This document shows, piece by piece, positions 15,501 to 26,325 of a DNA stretch of 64,000 bases. Location: positions 11,866,398 through 11,930,397 of the forward strand of contig HG738139.1 of NCBI GenBank assembly GCA_000499405.2, given 5' to 3'. The notes under the pieces were generated by a model, which was not told the DNA's origin, ran no database searches, and saw only the letters and a program-made list of their open reading frames with translations. The DNA is from Onchocerca volvulus. Lineage: Eukaryota; Nematoda; Chromadorea; Rhabditida; Onchocercidae. The stretch's first letter is position 1. Every line of letters starts with the position of its first letter. A program made the position numbers and the translations under genes.

Positions 15501-17317
15501 TTAAAGAATTGTTTCTAAAAATTTATAAATTTCAAAAATTCTTACGATATTATTATGGCACTGATTTTTCATCCATAAAACTTCGGGAATTTTTTCAAAA
15601 AAAGTTTTTTTTTCATAGTAGAAGCGAAGTTTTTATTCATACATTTTAGAAACAAAAAAAAAAAAAAAAAATTGCCATCATTTGTTTGTCAGCCTATAAA
15701 ATCATCAAATATGATGCCCTGTTAATCAATCGATAAAAATGTACGATTTAGTAAGTATTCCATAATTGCAAAAAAAGTTGTAAATTTTTTCTTTTGAAAT
15801 TAAATAATCCTAGTCGATAGATTTAGAAATCTAAGTTTCGAAATCTATCACAAAAAAAAACAAAGAAATCATTGGAATTTATTGTTTTGTAAAACTGCAG
15901 GTGTTTTTCAAACTAATAAATTCGCAAGAATATAGAAATAAAAGGTATATAAAAATATAGTAAGATCTAATTAATTTTTATTCAAAATTTTTCCTTACTT
16001 TAAATAAAGCGAATAAATGAATGCTAATGATGTAACAAATAATATAAAAATAGAATTTTTATGTTTTCATGAATATATTTTTAGTTTTTGATATATCATC
16101 TCATCCATACTTCCAAAATTCCTATCATAAAAAAAAAAAAAATAAATAAATAAATGAAAACATTACTGTTCTTCGATGAATATTTTATATGGTTTTTCAA
16201 ACTCTTCAAATTGTTCCAAATCTTCACGTAAAAAGAGTAAATGCTGTGGAATATGCAAACGATATATACAAATTAACAAAAATTGCGTTATCCAATCCTA
16301 TAAATTAAAATTTTTTTCCTTTCATTTCCATATTTTTGTGGTATTAAAGTATTTCGAAAATTGATTTCATCAACATGACAAGAGGAAAAAGTGAAGGAAA
16401 AATTGCTTACTATTTTCAAAAATGTTCATTTTAAAAAAATTTATAAAATGCTCATTATAAAAGTAAACATACTTCGTCATCAATGTAATGTTCGAATTCA
16501 GCATATGATATATTTACTTTTGCAAGTATTTGTCGTGTTGTTTGAATAGTTTTTCCATGACAACTATGAGATAGATCAAAACAGTCAGGTATTACTTTAT
16601 TAATTATTCTGAAATATGATTATCAGTTATTTACTTCCGCTTTACAAATATTAAATTATGTTCCGCGTATTTACATTTCGTGAAAGTGTAAATTTTTTAT
16701 GATTATTGATATAGCTATAACAAAGAATGTTCGCTACAATAGACCTTATTCTACGATTCTATACCGTGATTTACTTGATTCAAATATATGTGAACGATTG
16801 TATACTGTAACTTTACCGTACATTGCCTATCACATACTGTAGTTGACTTTATCCTACTGTATGCAAATGATTGGATTATTTATTGATTCATATATATATA
16901 TAAATGATTATAATCACGAATTGTGACTGTTTGCTTAACTTAATTAGACTTTGCTTAATGAACTGATTAATCATCCAAAAGTTCAAATATCTGATGAATA
17001 TTTCATAAAATTATGCATAATTGTATAATTTTATTAGCTTAAAAAGTTTGTTACTTGCGTAAATGTGTTCCATAGCGTAATGAATAGATGAAATCATCGC
17101 TATCAATGAAAGGTTCTCGACAAGTTGTCTGAAAAAAAAGAAATAAAGTTTTCAACAAAAAAAAGGAAAAAATTAAAATTCTAAATTTGTTGATTTTTAA
17201 AACTAAATAATAAATGGAAGTTAATACTTCAAGCCATCGTTGAGATTCATTCATTGCCATATCCAAGAAAAATTCTAACTCATCATCATCAAAATATTCT
17301 TCCATTATGTTTATCAT
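250..17317 (-). CDS. LMO7/LIMCH1/Smash-like calponin-homology protein, 5' part (12 exons, 3' end outside window)
   Basis: Twelve phase-consistent exons: 17228-17317, 17055-17128, 16473-16608, 16167-16243, 9147-9210, 8322-8527, 6452-6506, 3757-3845, 3076-3181, 1206-1334, 784-899, 250-394. They give about 429 residues. The N-terminus (roughly residues 15-165) reads as a calponin-homology domain: an ESQRWLE helix, then SLRYGTHLRKIINKVIPDCF (compare the LRNGxxLCxLINKxxP pattern), then CTTILALFNACKSI. After a polar stretch comes a tryptophan-rich block, NLDSWLSKRKTAILRWKDD, resembling the conserved region of LMO7/LIMCH1, then a Gln-rich helix with six consecutive Gln. LMO7-family proteins are actin- and junction-associated scaffolds, usually with a C-terminal LIM domain, which would lie off the left edge. 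The last exon ends at AAG|GTTTGT; if that donor is unused, an in-frame TAA follows at 241-243. Start: first in-frame ATG 17317 (a second at 17305), downstream of a TTTTCAG acceptor. The CH call is fairly firm; the LMO7 assignment is an inference. Confidence 0.75.
1496..1795. repeat. Degenerate tandem repeat, about 3-4 copies
   Basis: Copies share GAAATGTTTATTTATTGA, then AATGAAATATTGATTTTT and a TCGATTCTAAATATT tail. They lie near 1496, 1561, 1660 and 1735 and vary in length by internal indels. The array is in the intron between exons 1206-1334 and 3076-3181. Confidence 0.6.
2515..2800. repeat. Two tandem copies of a unit of about 137 bp
   Basis: ACTATAATTCGA followed by an ATATATTTTTTT block and a TATATGTATCAAAAAGCC / TATACATCGAAAAAGTCT block occurs at about 2519 and again at about 2656. 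Both copies are intronic and diverged by substitutions. Confidence 0.55.
2866..2970. repeat. Perfect 27-bp hairpin arms enclosing a second perfect palindrome
   Basis: The left arm 2866-2892 (centre GCTTTAACTCAGCAGAAC) is the exact reverse complement of 2944-2970. The 51-nt loop contains a separate perfect 22-bp palindrome at 2912-2933 with centre TCAAATTAATTTGA. The element is intronic in the CH-domain gene. It has no ORF and no clear target-site duplication, so it may be a small non-autonomous foldback element. Confidence 0.9.
4270..4900. repeat. Low-complexity AAGTATATAAG-type repeat tract
   Basis: Variants of ATAAGTAAAGAATAT, AAGTATATAAG and GTATTTGTCTAATA recur irregularly for about 600 bp. 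The period is not fixed. It is intronic, between exons 3757-3845 and 6452-6506. The ORFs in it have biased low-complexity composition and were not called. Confidence 0.5.
6080..6430. repeat. Three tandem copies of a unit of about 116 bp
   Basis: Each unit begins ATTGATATTT(T/C)(A/T)CTA, continues through an A-rich run and AGCAAAAT(T/C)TTC / AGCGAAATTTCC, and ends in AAATTTGTAAAAAAAAG plus a purine-rich GGAG segment. Starts are near 6080, 6194 and 6311. The last copy runs into the splice donor of exon 6452-6506. Confidence 0.75.
7555..8130. repeat. Intronic minisatellite, unit about 35-40 bp, roughly 14-16 degenerate copies
   Basis: Consensus by eye is GCTTGTATGAAGAAAAGAT followed by TATCGTATCCATGT. 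Clear copies lie near 7600, 7690, 7740, 7785, 7850, 7885, 7990 and 8045. The array fills most of the intron between exons 6452-6506 and 8322-8527. ORFs on both strands through it (for example 7636-7830) are by-products of the repeat. Confidence 0.85.
12482..12513. repeat. Poly(A) run of 32
   Basis: Uninterrupted adenines in the 7-kb intron between exons 9147-9210 and 16167-16243. A purine-rich GAA/GAT/GATGAA microsatellite-like tract follows at about 12840-12915 in the same intron. The rest of that intron (9.2-16.2 kb) shows no exon I can support. Confidence 0.9.
13525..14045. repeat. Degenerate tandem array, unit about 80-115 bp, six copies
   Basis: Units start with TTTAGGACA / TTCAGGATAGATTTTATTAG, pass through GTA(C/T)TGTA(T/C)ATTGAATAC and end with TTTTTACTAC...GCACAATT. 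They begin near 13527, 13605, 13684, 13800, 13880 and 13974. Related TACTGTATGC motifs reappear at 16795-16865, suggesting an older outlying copy. The array is intronic. Confidence 0.75.
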
Positions 17318-17348
17318 ATAATTTTTTTCATAATTTTCTTAATTAATT

Positions 17349-17355
17349 CTGAAAA
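17349..17355 (-). promoter_or_regulatory. Likely spliced-leader (SL) trans-splice acceptor of the CH-domain gene
   Basis: On the minus strand TTTTCAG lies 31 nt before the first in-frame ATG (17317) and 43 nt before the second (17305). No good upstream donor or coding exon was seen. In nematodes this layout is typical of an SL1 trans-splice site. The short leader also holds an out-of-frame ATG followed by a stop (MKKII). Confidence 0.5.
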
Positions 17356-20300
17356 TTAATTCGAAGTTCAATTTATCGTACTTTTGTACAAAATATTTGA
17401 TAAATAGTCAATGACAAAGTTTCGAATTTTTTTATTTTAATATTTTTTGTTTTGTTAATAACACTAAACTAGATTTTTCCTTGCATAATATCCTTCGTAT
17501 ACAGGATGATCTGCCGAAAAGTTGCATAAATTCTATTTTTATTCCAAAAGATTGCAACATGAAGGCAGTAAAAAAAATAGCTTTAGCGTAAAAATTTAGA
17601 TTATATTATAAAATTTATAAAGATTTCGAAAAATCATCGAATATAGTCGTTATCTGAACATATCATAATATTTATATAAAGTTTGCAAATTTTATTTAGT
17701 ATGTCAGTACATAAAATCTCAAATTTCAAATCGAACATTAAAAAGAAATATCAAATATCAAATTTTGAAATATCATGCTATATCAAACTTCAAATTTTTA
17801 TATCAAATACTAAAACAAGTATCTTTATCAAATATTAAATATTTCTTCAATGGGTTGATTTTAACGAAACGATTCATTGTTATAAAATAATAAAAAATTA
17901 TTAGAAAATAAATGGAATTATTCAAAATACATAAATTATATTATTTATAATTTTCATAAAAATTTTTTTCCGTTATTGATGAAAATATTTAATTATAAAG
18001 AAATGGGATGAATTTTTACTAAGCGATTCAATAATCAAATAGTTACAGGTTAATTTCAGTTTTTCTTATGTCAAAGGAAAAACATTAGAAGGAGAAAATG
18101 AACAAGAAAGTAAAGACTAAAAAAAGCATTAAATTAATGTATTTGATTTTCTTTTAGTTTTCGAACTTCATTTTATTACATTTCTCTTCTCTTATATAAT
18201 TTCTCGAATTATAATGCAATTTATTGAAAGAAGAAAAAATTATAGAAGGATTGATTTTAAAGGGCTATAAAGGAATAATTGGTTTGATAATTAAATTGAT
18301 GAATGTATTAAACATGTCGAAAAATGTTTAATACTAAATCAAACTTTTTTTTATTTTATACAACTATGTTAATAATTTCAAAAGTTGGAAACTATAAAAT
18401 TGCAAATTTCTATTGCTATGAAAAAATTATAAGAGATCATTTTTTAAAGTAGCACTGAATAAAAATTTTTTTAAATTCAGATTTAATATTTTCGTTGTAA
18501 AATTGAAGAAAAAAAAGAAGGAGGTTCAACTTTCTTTTTATAAAAAATTTGTTAACAATGAATGCTAATTTGTTTAACTTTTAAATTCGATATTTTTATT
18601 GCAAAATTAAAAAAACAAGAAAGCAAAAATTGATCGTTTTTCTTTTGTTGTTTTAAATTTGCAGCAATTTTGAAAACTTTTGTTTTAAAAATGCATAAAA
18701 AATGTATATTCCAAAGATAATCTCTACATTGATTACAAATAAAATATTAAAGCAGATGTTGTTTGGAAATAACATTTGCAACGATGAAACAAATAATGAA
18801 ATAAAAATTTCAAATTGTAATAAATGCGACAGAAATGAATAATAAGAATTAAATAAACAATATAAAATTATTGTATGTTGATGGTATAACTTAAATGGAA
18901 ATTATTTTGTAATAATAAAATGATGAGAATTTTAGGTAGAATTATTTTAAATTAATTTGACCACGTGAGTAATTTTATGATAAATCATAAATTATAAAAT
19001 TTTTGCTATAGAAAATTTTATAAAGTTTTGCAATATTATCACAAATTATTTTTAATTTAGCAAAAATAGATGTAAAATTAGGATTTGTTTTGAATTTAAA
19101 TTGGAAATTTAATGTATCAAGGTTTTATCTTAAATCTTTACATGATGATAATTTCTAACTGTTATCAAACTTCAATTATATATTAATTACAATAAACACA
19201 ATTTTGCTTCCTGATAAAAGTAGTTTGCATAAGTAATTTGGTATTTCTATTATCAAATTGATTTTTTCGATCAATTTGATCTTGTGTGAAAATTATTTTT
19301 TCTCTTAAATTGCAGCATTTTGATGATACTGCATCAATGAAAGACGATAAGCAAATTATATAAAATCAATAAAACCAAAATAACAAGCAAATGAACAAAA
19401 AATAATTGTTAAATTATCGATCATCACACAAAAATACTAGGAAAGGATAATTATTCATTTACATTGATTGATTAATAAATACTGATTGATTAATAAATGA
19501 ATTCTGAAATTAGCAAAATGCAATTAAGAAACAGTAACGACTAGAATACTGGTAATGCAAGAATTGATTGTAACATAAATATTGAATTGGAATTTAAAAA
19601 ATGATGATTAAATTTCAAGAAACAAAAATTATTTGTGAAGATTGAAAGTGAATGTAACAGATTTGAAAAGATAAATAATCATCATTTATTTGTGTTACAA
19701 AGTGGAACGAAAAAGGTCAACAATTTGGAAATCAAAAGTATTTAAAGTTGAAGAAAAAGAAATAAAAATATAATTTTAAATGGCACGCTTGAGTCATTCT
19801 ATTAGTCTTGATAAATTAATTACGAAGACAATTTTTTCTCTTTTTTTTTGTAAAATAATAAATCAAGGAAAATTTTTCAAAATAATTTTTGTAAAATTTG
19901 TCTCATACAATAATTTGAAACTTTCCATATTTTGTCAGGTTATATCACTGATTTCAATCTTACTCAACTTTTTGTTTTGAAGTGAGATTAATGTAAAATT
20001 CACCTTAAATTACGATTATAATAAATTTAATCCCAATGAAAAAAATAAATGAATAAAATTATTTCCAAATTTCTTATATAATTTAAAATACAACATTTTC
20101 TTTCGCACATATAAAGAGATCATTAAGAATTTTAATATAATATATCTGTAATATTTGAAAAAAAGTAATTATGCTTCCATATTTTTTTCTAATTTCGGAT
20201 CAAATGTATTATATTTAAATTTTTGAAATTAGTATTTTTCAAAAGCAAGATTTGATAAGCGATTAAATGATATTTGAATTGAAATTATCAATTGAAGTAT

Positions 20301-22930
20301 TTTAATGTAAATAAAAATAAACAAATATTCCAATATATTAAATTCTAAATTTTTTAAACGTGTAAAAAAAACATATGAATTCATATTTGAAGTTCAGATT
20401 TAACGAAAGATTATTCATAGGACAACAATAATATAATTCATAAATGTTTTAAGAAACAAATAATTTAACCAATCGATTTCCATAAATCATGTGTTAGTGT
20501 GTAACTACGAATAATTCATGAAATTAAACGAAAAAGAAAATTCATTAACAGTCGTTCCAAATAATCAGATATTTAGAAAAATATATGAAGAATACATATT
20601 TTAAGAGAAGATTTAATGAAAACTGAAAAATTTAGATCATAACAACTGATATCAAAATTAACCATTATTTTGTTATCTGATTGATGTTGCGGATATCAGA
20701 TATGCATCTCATTTCAGTACACCGTTAGAAAGGAATTCAAACATTTTCCTTTTCTTATTTTATATAAATATTTCTTTTAAATCCTTTTTTTTACTATTTA
20801 AAACAAAAATACGACAAAAATTTGATATCTGATGAAAATAATTGAAATAAAAAATCTGGTAAAAGTGAATTTGAATCGAAAAGGAAATGAAATATTTGAT
20901 TAATATAATCAAAAAGAATATGATTAGAAATAAAAACCTGAGCAAAAAAAAAAACAACAATAAAACTGTCAAATTGATCGGAAAAAATCAGTAACCGATG
21001 CGTAGAATGCATTGCTGTCTGGGTGATTTATAGAAGAATGATTAAAACTAAAAAAGGGAGGAAAAGTTCAGAATTTTAAGAAAATTAGAAAAAATCAAAC
21101 GAATAAATCTTCAAAACATGGAAAAAATAAAACCAAAATTTTCATTGTATTTACTAAATAAGTTTTTATTTCTTTCAGAGCATATTGCCAGATCTGTTTA
21201 TTTTTTGATCATTTTTAAGAATAATGATTATATAATAAATAAAACTTTTATGATTATAATTGATTATAATAACAAAAAATTTATCGAACCATAATATGCC
21301 ATTCAATATTTAAAATGAACCGAAAGCGAAAAAAAATACTTTTTCTTTGGATAGCCCACATATAAATCATAATTGGTAAAATTTTAACTTATTGGCAAAA
21401 ATATTCAGTAAATTGATAAAATATTAAATTATTTCCCACTCCTATTATAATCTTTATAATCACTTGAAATTGCTCATAATTAATGGATTAAATAATTAGT
21501 AGTTTCATCATTTATTATCTTTATTACTCTTTGAAATTTATCATATTTAATAACTGAAATAATTAATAATTTCGATATCATCTAAACGTTTTTCTTTTCT
21601 TTTTTTTTTTTTTTTGTTACAACAAAATTACCAAAATATATGTCAATCGAATCATTGTAGAGGGAGAAAATTTTTTTTAAAAGTCTTTAAAAATGATGGA
21701 TTATTGGGCGACAGAGGAATAAACGCGGGGAAAAAAAATCAAACCGCAAAAATTTGTGAATAAATGAAAAAAATTTCACAATGATGGCCTTGACTTGTAT
21801 TAATATGATGGCAATGAAGAAAGGATTGATTAGTTTTTCTTTTTTTTTTTTAATTGACTTTTCATTTATATTTAAAAGAAAAACAAAAGCAAAGTATTAC
21901 AACAATTTTCAAAACTTTTAAAATATTAAAGTTATTGCAAAAAGAATTTATATTTAAAATTGAGTATTAAAGAAATTTTTAAATTACTAAGAAAGTGAGA
22001 CTTTTTTAATTTATGTAAGAGAATAATTATTGCTGCTTGGATTTCCTGTCCCAGTCATTTCGAAGAATTTTCGTTTTTTGCTTTTTTTTTTTAAATTGTT
22101 TCAAGAATTTGTTCATAATTTAATTTATTTTCATCCTTTTGACATTTCAAAAATTAGTTAAAAATCTAATGCAGTCGTTTTAACAATTATTTCCAAAGGA
22201 TTTTAAAATTTATTGTCAAATTACCAAGTTTTAATCTTAAACGAACAATTTTCCACCGAAATAGGATCAGAATTTATTGTCGAATTATTAATTTTTAATC
22301 TTAAAATCGAATAATTTTCCACCAAAAGATTATTATGCCATTAAATTATCTTATTTTTCCTATTCTTATCTAATTCTAAAGTATTATTGCAGTAATTATA
22401 ATCCTAAATCTTTTACGAAGAGAAACGAAATTGAACGATTCCTTCAATTCATAATATTATATTTCCATTTTAAAGGTTAAAATTTATTTGCAACATTTTG
22501 ATATTTATCGAAAAAAAAAAAGAAACAATAATAAAATAAACACAATAAATCATCAACTGCCTGAAGACATGTTAAAAGAAAAGAAAATAATAAAATAATG
22601 ATAATTTTCAGAAAAAAAAAATAAAAAAACTAATGAATAAATTCGCGAAAAATGATGTAAATAAATTAGTCCATTAATTATAAAAAAAGTGAAATAACGT
22701 ATGCATAAATAATTGTTCCTCTACATTTAATTTACTAAAACAATTATCATTTATCATTTTAATCTTAATTTAAATTCTCTGTTCTTTCTTTCACTTTTTA
22801 TGAACATGCATCTGAAATGCATGGATTTTATAAAGCATTCTATATACATGCGATAAATCCATGTTCATCCAAAATATTTTTAAAATTGCATTTGTATATC
22901 TGACAAGTCCAAGATTATTCGAAAATAATA
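17356..22930. other. Intergenic DNA without a recognised gene
   Basis: Only AT-rich sequence with poly-A/T runs and short ORFs of biased composition is visible. No phase-consistent exon chain was found on either strand. A slightly GC-richer spot at 21690-21735 gives only a nine-codon ORF. Promoter elements of the CH-domain gene presumably lie near the right side of 17.4 kb but none can be named. Confidence 0.5.
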
Positions 22931-22936
22931 AGTACC

Positions 22937-22975
22937 AGCTTTACCCGGCCACGCTCCTCCTGGCCGGTTATAGCT
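22937..22975. repeat. GC-rich imperfect hairpin
   Basis: CCGGCCA at 22945-22951 pairs with TGGCCGG at 22961-22967 across a 9-nt loop (CGCTCCTCC). The stem extends outward to 15-bp arms with two mismatches, from AGCTTTACC to GGTTATAGCT. Such a GC-rich stem stands out in this AT-rich DNA and lies about 35 nt before the dispersed repeat at 23011. Confidence 0.8.
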
Positions 22976-23010
22976 TTTCATGTAAACAAAAGTATCCACA
23001 TACTTGCTTT

Positions 23011-23165
23011 TACTTATCACAGGTGTGGCAGACAAAAAAAGTAAGTATACCTTTAGTAAACACGCGCCTATTCGAATGCAACGTTGCATGAAAATGTAAA
23101 ATCAATCGGTGAGAAACTTGTAACATTGTGTGACAACAATATTTTTATATTTGCATTTTTATTTA
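23011..23165. repeat. Dispersed repeat, copy 1 (partner at 37875)
   Basis: TATCACAGGTGTG, then an A-rich block, then GCGCCTATTCGAATGC(A/G)ACGTTG is shared in order with 37875-37995. Both copies end near TTATATTTTTATTTATATAG. The spacing is similar, so this is a genuine repeat family rather than chance. The 76-codon ORF across copy 1 has no recognisable product. Confidence 0.75.
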
Positions 23166-24194
23166 TATAGTTGCTACTTATATTGTTGACATAGAAAATA
23201 GAAACGATGAAATCATGAAATGATTCGCTTATTTATGCAAATTAATTATTAGAATCTTGGAAGCAATATTTTCACATCAGAACGTATACGCAACATCAAA
23301 ATTTACTCCTAAAGAAATGAAGTTGTACATGTTGTAGTTGCTAAAACATTCACATCAGACAAGTATTGAAAAATTAATGAAAGTAGTGTGAAAGCAATTA
23401 ATCACTGGAATAGAAGTTTTTAGGAAACTTTGATAATTTTTCCAAGATAAAATGATTTCTGAAATAAGTCATCAAAAGCTTTATCTTCTACAGGTTGAAA
23501 CAAAATGGGCGTTTTTTTTTCCTTTCATTTAATTTATTTAAGTTAAATGCCTATTATAGCTTAAAGTTCAACATTTGAGATGTAAAAAAACTATTGTAAG
23601 AAGTGATATTTTCATTTTATTCAAGAATATCTCAATAAGGTCTTTTTTCGAGTAATTATTAACGAAATTAGCCAACAGAATAAACAGTTCTAGTCAATTA
23701 GAGCCAAGAGGACGTTGAACTACGTTTCATAATGGGCTACAATTTACTGTTAAATTAAGCTATTATTGATAGAAAATTCGAAATATTCAAGGTTCCACAT
23801 CTTATCTTCATCTATCTATTATGAAATGGATAAACAGATAGTGTATCTACCTATATATATATATATTTGAAAAAATAAATCCAAAGTAACAATAAATCGA
23901 TAAAATCTATGAACATCCAATTATAAAAACAAAAGCATTTCGATTCGATTAAAAATTTTGCTAATAATCAAATTTGAAATATTAATCGATTATCTAATCA
24001 ATACATACGGTTTCTTCATAATCGAAATTGAATGTATATATATTTATTTATTGATTTTGTTGCTTTGATAATTTAGCATAACTTATTTATAAATATCGAT
24101 TAAACATGGATGAATATTACTAATTCATTATCTAATAATTATTTATTTAGAAATAATAATGCACTATTGATTTCTTAGGCATAGTAGATATCAT

Positions 24195-24245
24195 TATCCG
24201 CTATTATTATTGTTGTTATTATTTATTATTATTATTATTATTAAT
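24195..24245. repeat. (ATT)n/(TTA)n microsatellite
   Basis: Short trinucleotide run of ATTATT units with interruptions, in intergenic DNA. No gene was seen from 23.2 to 25.6 kb. Confidence 0.7.
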
Positions 24246-25686
24246 GTAATTCTTATGGTTTGATTTTTATTAATTATTTTATTGTTTACTTTGCTTAATT
24301 TGAACTAAACAATTTATAACACGAAAATCTTTAAAATTATCAAATCATGAAAAATATGAATAAGAATATATTTTTTTTGTTTGTCCACGTGTTTCATCCT
24401 ATGATTACGAAAGATTCGTATTTACATGAATTAATTAAGTTTAGCATTTCTAAATGATTTAATGAAATGATAAAATATTCAGAAAAAAATGTGGAGATCT
24501 GTCGAGAAATGCAATGTTTATGTTAAAAATTTGGCCAAAAAAAACTTCCATACTTTTTCAAGGATAAAAATAAAAATTAAAATTTCTCATCTTTTCGATT
24601 TATTAATTTACAGGAAAATAAATCAATAAAAACTAAGTGAACAAAATAAGTTGAAATAAGTTGTGCAAAATTAACAATAAATTGACTTCATTTAAAAGGA
24701 AAAAACAATAAAAACTTTTTTAAACTAATTTTTCATTACAAATTTGAAATATCTAATACAGTGTGCTCCTAGCCATAAGAGATTTGAACGTCTAATATCT
24801 CAAATTTTTTTTATTTTGTTAATATTTTGTTATATTACTAAAAAACGAACGAAAAAATGCTAAAATTACAATAAAATGTTGATATTCAAATTGATGTCAA
24901 CAATATCGTACGTTAAATACGTTCAAATAGGATAAATTGATCTATTTTACTCAATTTTACGTTTTGTGAATCAAAACAAGTCGAAGTACAGTCATATCAA
25001 ACTGTAATTGACATTTGTTGATATTAATATGAAGAGTGTTGTTGAAAAGGTTTCTCTCTTTTTATGACCATTGCATCTACAAATATCACGGAAGTAATTA
25101 ATTATTCCAATAAAATTATCAGAATATATCCAAACTTTAATAAATAAACAATTATCAAATTTTTGTTACTTCCACATGTATCAAAATAATAACTGATTTA
25201 ATGAAATTATCAGAATTTATTCAAACTTTAATAAATAATTAAAATGAATGTGAAAAAACAAATATGGAAATATGATATAGAATATGATACTTAGCGGCAA
25301 ATTCCGAAATTACATAATTGATTAAATCACTGAGAAATGATAGTTTGATTGATGCGAATTTGTATATGATGGAAAAATTTTTGAATAAACATTTTAATTT
25401 TTGGAGTATTTTGAATTATCAATTCTTGATTTCATTATCATCATTATTGTTAGTGTTATTTTTATTTCTATTATTATCAATATCATTCTAACAGCTATGT
25501 TATAGTAAATATATTATAATACTATCGTTATTTCTATAGTTTTCGATGATTATAATTTATTATTTAATTCTAAACGTCTTCTAATAATATTAAAAATTTT
25601 TAAATATTCAAGATTAAAATATTTCTGCAATTTATTTGATGATTTTTTTGAAATGCTAATTATAGTATACGAAAATGTGAATATAA

Positions 25687-25776
25687 ATGAAATTAAGAAA
25701 AGAATTAAAAAGAATGGACAAATATAGAATTAAGGAAGTTCAAGTGAGAATGACCTCTCGAAGATTGTGGGAACGG
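25687..25776 (+). CDS. Candidate orphan coding exon with a consensus donor
   Basis: An open frame of exactly 30 codons runs from ATG 25687 to a perfect donor, GAACGG|GTAAGTG. It encodes a basic peptide ending RMTSRRLWER. Composition becomes visibly less AT-rich toward the donor. Phase is 0. No partner exon could be proved. The nearest downstream plus-strand gene starts at 33520 and has a possible phase-0 acceptor at 33525-33531 (TTTGCAG), so this could be its distant first exon, or chance. Confidence 0.25.
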
Positions 25777-26034
25777 GTAAGTGTTATTTGCTGTGTCCGT
25801 GTGAAGAAGTTAACATAATTATAATATGAATAGAATTGTCAATATCAGGTCCAGCATAGATAGGCGGAGATAGAAATTGAACTTGAAATAGATCAATGAG
25901 AGTATTTGCTATGCAAATATTCGTATTTTGTTTTGATTACTTTCGGATTTTTGATATGATATTGCTATGATTAATTAAAGCATAATAAACAATTTATATG
26001 TTTCTTATATTACCATATTGGATTTGTTTCAAAT

Positions 26035-26325
26035 TTAGATCAAATTGTAGAAATTCAGGTCATACTGCAAACACTAAGGTCATAGTGTAAAGATCCAAAT
26101 CACAACAATATCAGATCGTATTTGTTTATTTCCGAATCATATCTTACAGAACGTAATGATCATTATTGCAGATCATATGTTCAGATCATATTGTAGAGCA
26201 TATTCAAGTTATGTTATGGAACATTTCCAAGTCTTGTTTTGATTTTGAACATATTCAGGTCATGTTTTAAATCATGCCCAGGTCATGATGTAGAGATCTA
26301 AGTCACGTTGCAAAGACAGCATAAG
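26035..26325. repeat. Degenerate tandem repeat rich in CAGGTCATGTT motifs
   Basis: AGGTCATACTGCA, AGGTCATAGTGTA, AGATCATATTGTAGAG, AGGTCATGTTTTA and AGGTCATGATGTAGAG recur with roughly 22-30 bp spacing. Intergenic, with no coding potential. Confidence 0.7.
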
